This document shows positions 25,708-36,780 of a stretch of DNA of 64,000 nucleotides, piece by piece. The notes under the pieces were generated by a model that ran no database searches, was not told the origin of the DNA, and worked only from the letters and a program-made list of their open reading frames with translations. The first letter of the stretch is position 1, and every line of letters starts with the position of its first letter. Source of the DNA: Ischnura elegans (taxonomy: Eukaryota > Arthropoda > Insecta > Odonata > Coenagrionidae); assembly GCF_921293095.1 (NCBI RefSeq), contig NC_060254.1, forward strand, positions 64,154,069-64,218,068. Direction: 5' to 3'. The position numbers and the translations under genes are program-made.

Positions 25708-25866
25708 GAAATATGTTATTCCCCGAGGTGGTTTTATTATTTTTTGTGCCGCGTCATTTTATTTTCCAGATATCCGGTGGGATCAAAATAAGATCAAATT
25801 TCATAGTAGAATTACTAGCAGTAGTTTTTATTTGCATCTAGATAAATTTCTCTTTGCATCAGTTGC
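25708..25866 (+). repeat. Direct duplication, first copy
   Basis: This aligns with 27138-27299. Shared anchors are ATGTTATTCCCC, TGGTTTTATTA, TTTTTTGTGCC, TTTTCCAGATATCCGGTGGG and AGCAGTAGTT. The copies are about 1.43 kb apart in the same orientation and moderately diverged. Confidence 0.75.
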
Positions 25867-26329
25867 GAAATCCAGTTTTTCAGAAAATTCATGCAATTGA
25901 CGCCGTTTACATCATAGAGGGGTAAAGCTTAGACATTTTCTGAGGGGAGGAATTTCTCTGCTTCACTGGTAATTAATTTTTAGCTAGAAAACTTCAGAAG
26001 AAAAAATAAAAATAATGTAAATAAAATAAACGGAAAAAAAGGAGATGGGGTGACATGACAAGAATTCCACGAAAACGGGCATAAAAATAAAATAATGCTT
26101 AAAGGCTGGAAGGGATGAAACATTCGTCAGTAGATGGAAAAAATAATCTTAAAAGGAAAGTTTAGGTTGATCGATAATGTCTCATCATATAATCGTTCCT
26201 AAAAGTTTATGACGCTCATGAAGCGTATTTAGTACAAATATTAATGGGTTATATTTTAAACAGTGAGAGTAATAAGCTATTAATTAATATACATGCAATT
26301 TGTTATGTAGGAAAATGTTAATGAACTGC

Positions 26330-26790
26330 CACCATGAAAGGCACCACATTTAGTAGCCTAGTTGCGAAAATGCCAAGATGTGATTTAAGGGATCCGGGTT
26401 CGAGTTCAGGTGAGGGCAAATAAAAAATTCCGTTTGGGGCTTTCTCTCTTTGAATTGCATGATAACGATTTGTAACTCACTTCTTCATTCAACCATAAGT
26501 CTCAAATAAATAAATTCAGATCGAAATTAGATGGTGGATAAATTCAGTGGATAAATTCAGGGTGGATAAATTCAGATAGAAATCACCGTGGGCTAAGCCA
26601 TAGGGACATAAAAAAGTTGTATAAGCGGTAGTGGAGACAGTTTATCCCAGTAACTTAAGTATAGCATCATGACCTTTGGTAAAATTGCCATGAAAATTAA
26701 GGAACTTCTGTGGAAATAGAGTGGTAGCCTGAGCCGTGACCCGAAAAATTCTTTAGTTCGATTCGCAATGTATGGGAATTTTTTCGTTGA
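26330..26790 (+). repeat. Degenerate tRNA-like (SINE-head) sequences
   Basis: A B-box-like GGGTTCGAGTTC near 26398 is followed by an A-rich string (GGGCAAATAAAAAA), and a weaker one (TAGTTCGATTCGC) near 26753 is followed by GGGAATTTTTTC. Both resemble decayed tRNA-derived heads whose A box and clover-leaf are lost. They could be chance matches. Confidence 0.3.
26534..26575 (+). repeat. Short minisatellite, three units
   Basis: GTGGATAAATTCAG occurs three times in a row, with two extra bases before the third unit. Confidence 0.75.
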
Positions 26791-27137
26791 TTATTATCTA
26801 CCGGGCAATATGCTCCAGGTTTGGAGGTTGAATACGCTTGCAGTCATGGGCAAGGTCATCTCACCAATGCCGCCAATGACAAATATTTGGTGAAAATGGG
26901 AGGATGTAGAAGTCTAAATAACTCTCATCTTGTACGTGCATAATGTGCAGTGTGAATGTAGGAGAATGACATAAACAGTGCATTATAAGTGAATTAATGA
27001 GAGTTAAGAAAAAACGAATTACACCTTTGGAGTCAGATATGCTGTTGGGAAGAGATATTGAACGAACGGCTGTTAGGAAAAGAGGATTACTGGAAATTAG
27101 GGGAATGTACAGAATTAAATAGGAAAGATTATCGGTA

Positions 27138-27299
27138 GAAAAATGTTATTCCCCAAGATGGTTTTATTAATTTTTTGTGCCAAGTCATCCTATTTTCCAG
27201 ATATCCGGTGGGGTCTTAACAAGATCACATTTCAAAGCAGGATTACGAGCAGTAGTTATAATAAGAGTTCCAAGATATATTTCCATTTGCATTAGTAGC
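27138..27299 (+). repeat. Direct duplication, second copy
   Basis: Counterpart of 25708-25866. Between the copies lie AT-rich DNA, the minisatellite and the weak tRNA-like sequences, so the copies are separated by unrelated DNA. Confidence 0.75.
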
Positions 27300-29250
27300 A
27301 AGCAGTTCTTTTCTATTTTCTTAGTAAGGCACGTATGAAGGAATCACATTTTTATTGAGTTTTCTCTTTTAATTTGTTAAATTATTCACAGCTTGTAGTT
27401 TTCTCAATTTTTTATCTTCTGTGATGCCAATCAAGGAGATTCATAATTACATAAAGATAAAAAATGTCCAAAAATGAGCCAATATTAATTTTTTTAAATT
27501 TTAATATCATACACTAGCACATGAATCTGGAAATTTTTAAGATGGAATATTGATTAAATGGATTACATTATCTTTTTTTATCATCACTATTGAAACATTT
27601 TAATTATTTTTCATCGTACTTCATACTTCAAAATTTTCATCGCATTCTTCTTTGATGATTTACCGACTGGATTGAAAGGAATATTGAAATATTTACTCAA
27701 GCGTTTTAGAAATAATGTCAAAGATAAGGTCCAAGTCGTATCTAAATAAGAGATATTGAAGCGCTATAAATTATTCACGAGTTAAATGCCTTTTCTATGT
27801 TCCGTTAGATAACATCTGAAGTTTTGGTTTAAGAATTCTTCTTTTCCTTTATTCCCATTTTTATCTTGATTGGATAAACCACTGATTAAGACGAAAAAGA
27901 TATCTAATTTTTCTTAATAATGCGAATTTTAAAAAAATAATTAAATATTTAAATGTGTTACAGGTTTTACACACATCTGTTATCCGTGCAGGTTAAACAT
28001 ATCGAAAAAGCATATTTTTCTATTAAAATATGATCCCTGTGGTGTACCGGGCTCAATGATTTAACACACGTGATTGACAGTTCAGCGAGTCCGACTGGGA
28101 AATGCGAATTTTATGAAAGGACTAGGATATAAATTATTAATAAATTGTTCAGGGTGGCATTTAATTTAAATTTTGAAGCCTACATCGTATTTTGTTACCT
28201 TACGCAATTAAATGCTTTACCGTTTTATTTACATCCCATTCCAAGCCATATAGCTGAAGTAATCATTTTTGCGAAGTACATAAAAACGTAATTTTAAAGT
28301 AACCCGCACTTTGGTAATGTAGTTTCACTCGTTATAATTATTATATATCGGGATATTGTTCAATATTACAAAAAAATACAAAAATATTTTCAATCAAAGT
28401 TAATTTATGATAAGCTCACATTAAATGTACATATTCTTTAATTATTATCCCCGTATAATACTTACCCAGTAAATTACATACAGTTGTCACGGGAATGAAT
28501 TACAATTTTCGTATTCTCATGAAAAATGTGCTTATTTCTAGGACAGCATTTCCCAATGCATTGGTCAAGTTCGGCGAACAAAATTACAGCGCACGGTATA
28601 TTTTCAATTCTAGTGATCGTAGTGACTTACATATATGCGTTTAGGGAAACTTTTATTTCCTTTACCGCATTAATATGTGATGAATGCAAAAAATTCTACC
28701 TATTACCTGAAACCACATTTGTATTCGCGGATAAGACTCCCCAGATTACTTGAGGGATGGTCGTGGTCAAATACACAAACGTTTGTCACCAAAACACGCA
28801 CCTAAAATGTGCAACAAAATTTTGCAAAACCATTACTATAGAGGTAGAATACCGGTATGGGGTCATGAAATTACTAAATTGAACAACAAAATTGAATATC
28901 AAAATTAATTTGCTTAATGGCCATTTTACCCTTTGCTATCGGTATAAATACTGGCATAAATCTAAATATCGACTCAAATGGTGCATTAAAATCCATAATG
29001 TTGCGAGGAAAACAATTAATTTTGAATAAATCATAAAATTTTCAAAATACATTGCCTATTTAACTAATTGCCATCAAGTAATTTTAAAAATCACGTTAGA
29101 TTTTGCGGATTATAATCAGGTTTTTTCATAGTGCATCCGTATCTTAATGCCAATAGAGTAAATATTCATGGTAAACGTCATAATTAATTAGTCAAAAGTC
29201 ATAGTTTTTGCGTGTAAGTCTTTAGCCCCTCTATCTCCATCAAGGATGGA
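27300..29250. other. AT-rich non-coding DNA
   Basis: No gene, RNA or repeat recognised. The 75-codon frame at 28526 has no recognisable features. Confidence 0.5.
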
Positions 29251-29309
29251 ATGATAACAAATTTCCGGAAACAGAATAACAGCATCAGGAAAGGGAAATG
29301 GGTAATTCG

Positions 29310-29900
29310 ACAGAGGGAACCCTTGAAATCTCTGGCGGAGATCCCTAGTTCTTCACCGCGGCGGCCTAGCATTTCCTTTCATTTACCAAAATTTCCCCTC
29401 GCACCCGTGCCATTAGTTCCCTGTCCATCTCCAGACGTACAGCGAAAACCATCACTATCCCTCATACAGGAGTCCCTCCATATCTTTCCCTAACCCTTCG
29501 AAAGTCATTTCGTCCCGTAATTACCACCGACGCTGCTCCCGTCTGTCTCTCTGTTTTGACTCCGGGCACTGGTGCCGTTTTAATAAGGGCTTGCTTCACT
29601 TTCCCTCGCACGTACGAGTGAAAGGATGCGTGGCCTATCCAGGCAAACATCCCTCTGACAATCTATTATGATGCCCTCGCCTGCCCCATTTCCGTCCAAA
29701 AAAGTCACTCCATCTTCACTCTCTCTATCATTACTTAATCTACTCCATCTCAGCGTTTTATTTTTCGTCCGTCTCTGGTCCATGATGACCGTAGCAAACC
29801 TCTTGTTTATATCTTCTCTTTCCCACTCACCTATGAATTCGGTGGCACTAAAACTCTCCCCCATCATTTGTCAATATCTTTTTCCCTTGAGGGAGTGGCT
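29310..29900 (+). other. Pyrimidine-rich island
   Basis: Another CT-rich plus-strand block with higher GC than its neighbours. The overlapping frames on both strands (60-95 codons) are by-products of composition. Confidence 0.5.
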
Positions 29901-32305
29901 GACCTGACATCTTCGCAGTTTGTCAATGAAGGTGAATTATTTTTCTCGGCTATTCCTCTCGAAAGTTCGATTTTTTTATAGGCCGCCGGCCGTTTCTTTT
30001 ATCATGATATTATTCTTAGATTAGAGTGATGTGAGTAATGAGAATTCTCTGATGGTGAATAAATGTTTCCTTTAACGGCAGCATCAAAAGGCAGCGTATC
30101 CTTCAAACCAAATTCTGCTAAGAATAGATCAAGTTTAAAATGATTATTTTATTACAATTTTTCTCGGATTATTTATGACTACATGAATTTTACTTTAAGT
30201 ACAAACATAATTACATTTACATGCAATTATTTTCTTACTTACATTTTTACGGTGAATCATTTTTTTACCTTATCTTTTTCGAGATAAGATATGTAACATA
30301 GACTTGAATGCTCTGCGGAAAGCTACTTTCCCACTTCTGCGACAGATCTCAAAAATGCTCTGAGGAATTGAACGGCATAAAATGCAATAATCCCATTTAT
30401 GTTAGAGTACTATACATTGGTGTCTTCGGGATTCTTTACTTTTGTTGGAGATGTCCACTGAATACTGTATATTCTAAAATGAAATGGTATTGACTAGCTT
30501 CATGGCGCTACTCGTAGCTCTGTGTCATTTTATTTCAGCTAAATGAATACAGGTTGGTATGTTAAACAGCTCTACAATAATATTCCTGGTTCCCGGTTTG
30601 TCTTAACATAATGTAGTGGGTGTGGTGATTGAAACCTACGTGAAAATTATGTAAGCCAAAAATATATTTTAATTAGTGCTGAAAATAAGCAATTTTTTTC
30701 TTCTCATTACAGTTAGCAACAAGCATAATAGAAGTTTTCAAGCCGAAGATAAGATCGAATATCTTAATTACTATTTTCATTATTGGGATGAAAACCGTGA
30801 AAAATTTTCAGTAAAATATTTCATATGATTTGAAAATTTAACCACTGAGGTATATTTATCAACATAGCCACTTTTGTTGTCGACGAAAAATGTCGGAAAT
30901 AAGATAAAACGGGGTCTTAAACGGGGGATAAAACTTTATGGTCATAATGGACCACTATGACTCAGATAAAATAGCAAATAATTTCCTCTGAAGCGCCATT
31001 TCTGCTTCAGTAAATGTAATTGATTAATAATTGGCAAAAGCGTTTCCCAATTACACAATTTAAATTCATTTGCGGCAGAAATCCTATGTGTATTAAAATG
31101 CAAAAAAAACTGTCATGAAATAACTGTATGAAATAAAAATTAGGAAAATATTTCTTTTGATTGATTCACAGCAATAATAGTTTTACGTAACCTTTTTAAA
31201 CACAAATTATTTGTATTTGTCAGCAATAGCAATGTATATCATGCCTAGTAGTTAAAACATTTTAAATATCTGTGCCTTAAGTGAATCGTTTTTTCCTGAA
31301 AAAAACTGCATCGTGGCTCAAAATGGATCAAGTTATAATGAGTGCCTCTATAACGTTCTCATTATGATGGAGAATAATTTTATTTCTCCATTACAAGCAA
31401 TTTTCAGACAGGAAGCCCTCAAGTGAATACCTGTAATACATTTTTGATAAAATTTTCTTGGTATGTTGTTGATCTATGATGTTCAAGGTACGGTTTTTTG
31501 TCTTGCATTCACAATTAGAGAGATAGACTTTTTTCCTGAACATGAAATATTAAATCGAGGAAAATAAGTTTTCACTACTCGACTTACTTGGGTGAAAGTC
31601 TAGATGACTGATGTTATGAGATGAAATATAAGCCTATGAAACGCTCGCTTTTGTGTACATATCTGATAGCGTATTAAGTTGTATGCTCTGAAGATGGAAA
31701 ACACCGAAGAAGACGCTCAGAAAGGAACGCCCTGGTGGGTGTAGGGAGCAAGGTGATGGCTGGAATAGAAGGGTAAGGCGTGGAAAGTTTTCTTTGAAAA
31801 GGCCACTACAGAAGGAAAGAGAAAAGCTGTGTATTAAATTACCGCCGCCTTCCTTTACCAAGACACCATTAAATGAAACTCAATTACTATCAAAATTTCC
31901 TCCTCTTGCTTTTTTCGCAACTATGTTACTGAATTATGCTGGTGTGTCAACAAAAAAAATGCCAAAAGAAGTCTTCCGAAGATATTACATAATGAGGCCC
32001 CAAAAAATTTTCACTCAAGGCATATCTGTAATTGATTCATAACGTACAAATTGCGCGAGTATAATGACGTTGATCTTGGAGTTGTTACATTTTCACTAGT
32101 ACCAATGGCCATTATCACTGAAAGTAGCAAGAAACACTATTTTTAATAAAACATTCTGGACTTCTTGGTTCATAAATTTTGTCACTAAAATCATCACACA
32201 ACGAACGCCACTCTTTAGGTAATTTTCTATTTATTGCTTTATAGATGCATTCATTCAGAGAGTTTCATTTAACTGATAAAGAGAGTTTAATTTAATTTAC
32301 GCCTT
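29901..32305. other. AT-rich non-coding DNA
   Basis: Nothing recognised. The overlapping opposite-strand frames near 31634-32042 have no domain features. Confidence 0.5.
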
Positions 32306-32429
32306 AATTTTGCAGGTAAAAACTATATATCCTTACTAATACTATACCAAACAAGGTTTTCGTATTTAGTACTGTAATAACCTATTAAAATCTCATCCGC
32401 TTATTTTCAAAACCGTGGTTAGTTGGTTA
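32306..32429 (+). repeat. Duplicated segment, first copy
   Basis: This matches 34030-34153 over about 124 bp with modest divergence. Anchors are AATTTTGCAGGTAAAAACTA, CCAAACAAGGTTT and TTTTCAAAACCGTGGTT. Confidence 0.8.
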
Positions 32430-32767
32430 CAAAAATTTGTGTTAAAAATTACCATCGGTTTATTTTTGGCATGGATATGACAAAATTCCATAAAGTTATT
32501 TCTGATTTGCATTCCTTCCTCTTATTTGGTTGAATGGTTGTGGGAGGGATATATGCATTTGAAATAAATTCGGAATAGCCAGTGTCATACCTTTATGGAA
32601 TCGCAGGCAAGTACACATTTAAGTAAAAAAATTCCTAGGAGGAAAGATCTAATCTCTTTACCGGGACTCGAAACCAATTTTTCAAAATTTTTTGTGTTAT
32701 TGTTTTACAACGTATTTCACTTCTTGGGCCAAGAAGACATATTTTTTCTCGATAAAATCAAGATGTA

Positions 32768-33535
32768 CGGGTTTGAATCTCGGCCAAGGCAAATGATTTT
32801 TTTTCCATTTGAGTAAGGTGTGTACTACACCTTTATTCAGGAACACACACGTTTAATTTTGCTTTAATGTTGAAGGGTCTAGCCACTCATCAAGTGTAAA
32901 CTATTCCCGGCTATATTAACCCATTATTTCCCAGACTGTATTCAGGGCTCTTAACTTCGGTTGTTTAGCATTTTCCGATTTATTTTGGCCTAATTAAGAT
33001 GAATTTTTGGAAAAAAAATATTTTCATCATATCATATGATTTTCATAATGCTGCGTATACGCAACGCTGAGAAAACTCCGATAGATAAATACAAAAAAAG
33101 TAATTTTTAAAACTTAAGCTACATCTTTTATTTTTTATCTTGATGTGTACACTCGACATCTTCGCCGGGAGTTATCGGTATTCCTTAGGAGGAAATTCCC
33201 TATTCTGCCTTAACGGGCATGCTGGGGTATGTCATTTTTCCTAGGGTGTCTCGTATGTGCGCATCGATTTTTATGCCAAACGCCACCAGTCATGGTAATA
33301 CGTTTATATGAATGAAAATGTTGGTGGAAATGACAAAATTAGAACTAGAGATACTTTAAAAAGTCTGTAAATCGAAGAAAAAATTATTCTGAGGTAGAAA
33401 CTTGTTCTGAGAATTAGGATTCAATAATGTTGCGTTAACGCAACGCTGGGGATTAATGGGTTAAGGAATTAACTCAGGAAATGACATTTCCGTCTAAACC
33501 ATTTCAAAGAAACTGTGCACTACAATGCCCCTGGA
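32768..33535 (+). repeat. Duplicated segment carrying a MITE (first copy)
   Basis: The segment begins with a B-box-like GGGTTTGAATCTCGG followed by CCAAGGCAAATGATTTTTT, then CCTTTATTCAGGAACA and CTCATCAAGTG. It resumes after the MITE with AATTAACT, AGGAAATGACAT and TGTGCACTAC. The same order without the MITE is found at 33584-33800. The T-arm-like start suggests a tRNA-derived SINE family, weakly supported. Confidence 0.7.
32920..33460. mobile_element. piggyBac-like MITE (TTAA target site)
   Basis: It is flanked on both sides by TTAA (32916-32919 and 33461-33464) and bounded by 15-bp inverted ends: CCCATTATTTCCCAG on the left against CCCATTAATCCCCAG read from the right (two mismatches). TTAA target duplication and ends starting with CCC are hallmarks of the piggyBac superfamily. 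At 541 bp with no transposase frame it is non-autonomous. A TGCGT-WW-ACGCAACGCTG motif occurs once internally (about 33052) and once near the right end (about 33430). The neighbouring duplicate at 33584-33800 lacks the insert, which confirms its boundaries. Confidence 0.8.
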
Positions 33536-33583
33536 TATGAAATTGGGAAGCAGAATTTCTCTTCCCTGTGTATTTGTGAGGGA

Positions 33584-33800
33584 CGGTTTCGCACTCCGGC
33601 GAAGGTAAATGATTTTTTTGAAAGGTAAATGATCTATGGTGAATTTGAGATGTAACCTTTATTCAGGAACAGACTGCATTTCGTTTTAATGGTTGAAGTA
33701 TCTAGTAGCTCATCAAGTGAGAATAAGTCCGAATTTGAAGCATATTGAGAAATTAACTGAGGAAATGACATCTCGGACATTGTGCACTACGCTCTGATGT
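33584..33800 (+). repeat. Duplicated segment without MITE (second copy)
   Basis: Paralogue of 32768-33535. At the point corresponding to the MITE it reads continuously through CATATTGAGAAATTAACT, i.e. an empty or pre-integration-like site in which TTAA corresponds to TTGA. Confidence 0.75.
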
Positions 33801-33828
33801 TCTACCCTCGGACTGTGTAGTTGTGCTG

Positions 33829-34026
33829 CAAAATGTTTCTTTCTCGTCGGAAATTTTTTTTTAAAGGGACACGGCCAAGTTTTCTGGAGAAAAGAACATG
33901 CTTAGAAAAAGGCTACTCTCACAAGGTTGTGAGTTGAAAAGGGTAGAGGGATTCGTAGAATGAGCTAGTCGGCTTCGTCATCCCTTTTGCCGGTCCTATT
34001 TCCGTTTTTGAACCTTTTTCCCTTGC
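33829..34026 (+). repeat. Duplicated segment, first copy
   Basis: This aligns with 34336-34524. Anchors are AAATGTTTCTTTCTCG, CGGCCAAGTTTTC, AGAATGAGCTAG and TTTTGCCGGTCCTATT. It stops at 34026, where the sequence jumps to the segment shared with 32306-32429. Confidence 0.8.
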
Positions 34027-34029
34027 CAC

Positions 34030-34153
34030 AATTTTGCAGGTAAAAACTAAATATCCTTACCAATACTACACCAAACAAGGTTTAGGTATTTACAACTGTA
34101 ATCTAGTATTAATATCTTATCCACCTTTTTTCAAAACCGTGGTTGGTTGATTA
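34030..34153 (+). repeat. Duplicated segment, second copy
   Basis: Counterpart of 32306-32429, lying between two other duplicated blocks and so forming a mosaic. Confidence 0.8.
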
Positions 34154-34187
34154 AAACAATAGGCCTGATTTTGATATTTCAATTCAT

Positions 34188-34326
34188 AGACTTTTCTATG
34201 CGTGTTTGTTAACTAGGAACTCACTTTCGGCATTTATGTAGGGGTAGGTGCTGTATGATGGCAATTTCCACCAACCATATACTGCTTTTATTGGTTAAAA
34301 CAGAAGTAATCCAGTAATATTCCGTG
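34188..34326 (+). repeat. Dispersed repeat family, copy 1
   Basis: About 140 bp shared with 42531-42672 and in part with 45606-45690. Anchors are TTTTCTATGCGT, GGAACTCAC, AGGTGCT and ATGATGGCAATTTCC, ending CAGTAAT-TTCCGTG. No terminal repeats are visible. Confidence 0.75.
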
Positions 34327-34335
34327 TAAAGTTTG

Positions 34336-34524
34336 AAATGTTTCTTTCTCGCCGGAAAATTTTTAAGGGACGCGGCCAAGTTTTCGGAAGAAAAGAGCAT
34401 GCTTGAAAAAGGGTTATACTCCCTCGTCAGCTGGAAAGGGTATAGAGACTCTTAGAATGAGCTAGGCGGCTTCTCCATCTCTTTTGCCGGTCCTATTGCC
34501 GTTTTGAAGCCTTTTCCCTCGCCT
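34336..34524 (+). repeat. Duplicated segment, second copy
   Basis: Counterpart of 33829-34026. Here it continues into the pyrimidine-rich DNA at 34525-34870 that the first copy lacks. Confidence 0.75.
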
Positions 34525-34870
34525 CCAAACCCAGAGTCACCTCGGCCCGTTCCGTCTAGATGGGACTGAAATGGACCGAAGACAACTCCTCGTTCCCTCG
34601 TCATCCACCCCGCACCCCCCTTGTAGAAGTCCTTTATGTTCTGTCCTTTACGTCTTCCCCGGCGTGATTTTGTTCCTTTGACATCTCGCACAGTCTCTCC
34701 TCCTGCTGTGCCGGCTTGGAAGGAACTTTTGTCTCCAACTCTCTCTGCCCAACCTCCTCCCACCTTCTCGCTGTCCTTTTTCCTTCCACTTCGCTCGCCA
34801 TCATCTGGACTGCCCTTTCCTCCCTTCCCTCAGACGTTACGTTCCATACCCTCGCCTGTCAATGCGCCCG
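34525..34870 (+). other. Pyrimidine-rich island
   Basis: CT-rich on the plus strand. The opposing 80- and 103-codon frames are composition artefacts. Confidence 0.5.
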
Positions 34871-34879
34871 TCATTTAGG

Positions 34880-36117
34880 TTGAAACTTTGGTATTATATT
34901 CTGGAAGCCTTCTTCCATCCGGGTTTTGTGAGAGAACGGTGAAAGTAGCGATATAAATGGTGCCGAGGCAAAAGAATTAAAGAGTGAGCGAGAGAAATAG
35001 ATTGTGCAGGGCCCTAATAGGGTGAACGTCCGCCATACTACGGGCAACTCCGATGTAATTTTTATATTGCGTCAGTATTTCGTGGTAGATTGTCTCATAT
35101 GGGCAAAATCAACCATGTTTTTTTATCAAATTATTTATATATTTGAAAGAGTGATAGAAGCTATTGAAAACCATTAAAGCTATATTTTTTTAAACATTAT
35201 GCTGAAATTTTTGCTTAATTTTTGTTTTTTATCTTATTAGTGATTCTAATTATTTAAGTATTATGATTTAATATAATTTTGAATCATGCAATAAATTTCC
35301 CTAATGGATGCAGAAATAAGAATAAAGTTATTGAGAAAACAATTATGCTTTATTTTGCTATAAGAACGAAGGAGCAATCTCTCTCACCCTTACAATCATC
35401 CATGCTAAATATACGTCCTATTTCGTGATCTTCAGAATCCAACTTTATAATTTTATTTGGATAATAATCGTTTATTTTTAAGGCTCTTAATTGGTTGGAT
35501 ACCGATGACTAAACAATTTCCTTTGATGCAATAGTATCTTAGCATTGACTTAGTGCACTGTCCACATTTACTTGCCATATTCCAAGTAATACTATTTAGG
35601 AAATATGAAAACTGATGTAGGGAAGGGTGGTGTACCTAGGGCATAGTGTTCCTAGGAACACTTGAAACTATGGGCAAGTGCTGCGTCCTAGGGGCTATAA
35701 ATTAAGCTATTACGTGAAGGAAGCACTAGAGTGTAGCATAGGTAAATTTAGGTTCATTTGGATAATGTTTTCAAAGAAGACGCTAGTTTGAAGTTTTTGA
35801 CGATGAAAAAAAAAATTTCGTTGCATGTCGAAGTATCTTACCAATAATTGATCATTCCAACGGTGGCCATGGTAGCATAGGCGAGATCGACATAAAATGA
35901 TGGTTAGTATTAGTTACTTATTTGGTATTTTAGACATAATATTAAACTGTAAGTTCAGCCGACATTAAAAATGGCTACCTCTTGTACCAAGGAATACAAT
36001 CCCATGATGTACCGAGGAACATGTTACTGTGTTTGTGATATTTGTAGTCAGCCATAATTTTTGATCTAATATTCTATAATTTGCTTTTTTGTTGGAAATT
36101 CATTACATAATTAAAGT
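34880..36117. other. AT-rich non-coding DNA with CCTAGGAACA palindromes
   Basis: A perfect 18-bp palindrome, AGTGTTCCTAGGAACACT, lies at about 35645-35662. Related strings (ACCGAGGAACA near 36010, ACCTAGGAACA near 36979) occur on both sides of the next MITE. Confidence 0.5.
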
Positions 36118-36121
36118 TTAA

Positions 36122-36776
36122 CCCTCATATGGATTTACAAATTTAGTTACGTCGTTGGATTTACGGCGCCGCAGCGGCGTGGATTTACGGCGCCGCGTTC
36201 AGAGTGCAGTCCCTGACGTAGCGACGAGGAAATTCTCGGCCCAAGCAAAACTCAGTAGGAGGCCCAGGAAAAAACAACTTTGGCTAGCCATAAGATTCTA
36301 TGAATTATTCTTGTAAAAAGATGAAGTTTTGTCAATGAACATTATATCGAGGCAAACATAATGATTCTTAGCGAAAATAGAAAGCAAAATTGGTATAGTA
36401 ATATTTTCCTTTTGTTTAGCAATTTCATTTTGTTTATAAAGTTTAGAAAATTAAATAATAATATTATAAATAGATTATAGTATTTCATACAAAACATAAT
36501 TGCTTTGACATTAATATTGAGAGTGCAGTCCCCGACGTAGCGACGAGGAAATACTGAGCGCCGCAGCGCAGCGTAAATCCAACGACGTAACTTTTTTCAT
36601 TAAAGGCCAATAAAATGTAAACTATCAAAACTATGTAAACAAAATTTTATGTGTAGACGAAGAAAGCAGAAAAAATAGACTACTGAAAATTTCAAAATGA
36701 TCCATTGGAATGAAAAAGTTTTACACCACTTTTAAAACCATGACCGCCGCTAAGGCGCAGATAATCCATATGAGGG
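36122..36776. mobile_element. piggyBac-like MITE with TTAA target site
   Basis: Perfect 14-bp inverted ends CCCTCATATGGATT / AATCCATATGAGGG sit directly inside TTAA (36118-36121 and 36777-36780). The 655-bp span encodes no transposase. Its left end is only 24 bp from a second, internal terminal-inverted-repeat structure, while the right side has about 185 bp of its own sequence. A nested insertion therefore seems more likely than one compound element. Confidence 0.8.
36146..36591. mobile_element. Inner terminal-inverted-repeat element, superfamily unclear
   Basis: Perfect 20-bp inverted ends, GTTACGTCGTTGGATTTACG (36146-36165) and its reverse complement (36572-36591), bound 446 bp. Inside are GC-rich palindromic strings (GGCGCCGC twice on the left, GCGCCGCAGCGCAGCG on the right). 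A 33-bp direct repeat (36201-36233 and 36520-36552, one mismatch) brackets an AT-rich core of about 286 bp. I could not identify a clear target-site duplication (flanks ATTTA and TTTTT), so the superfamily is open. Confidence 0.65.
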
Positions 36777-36780
36777 TTAA

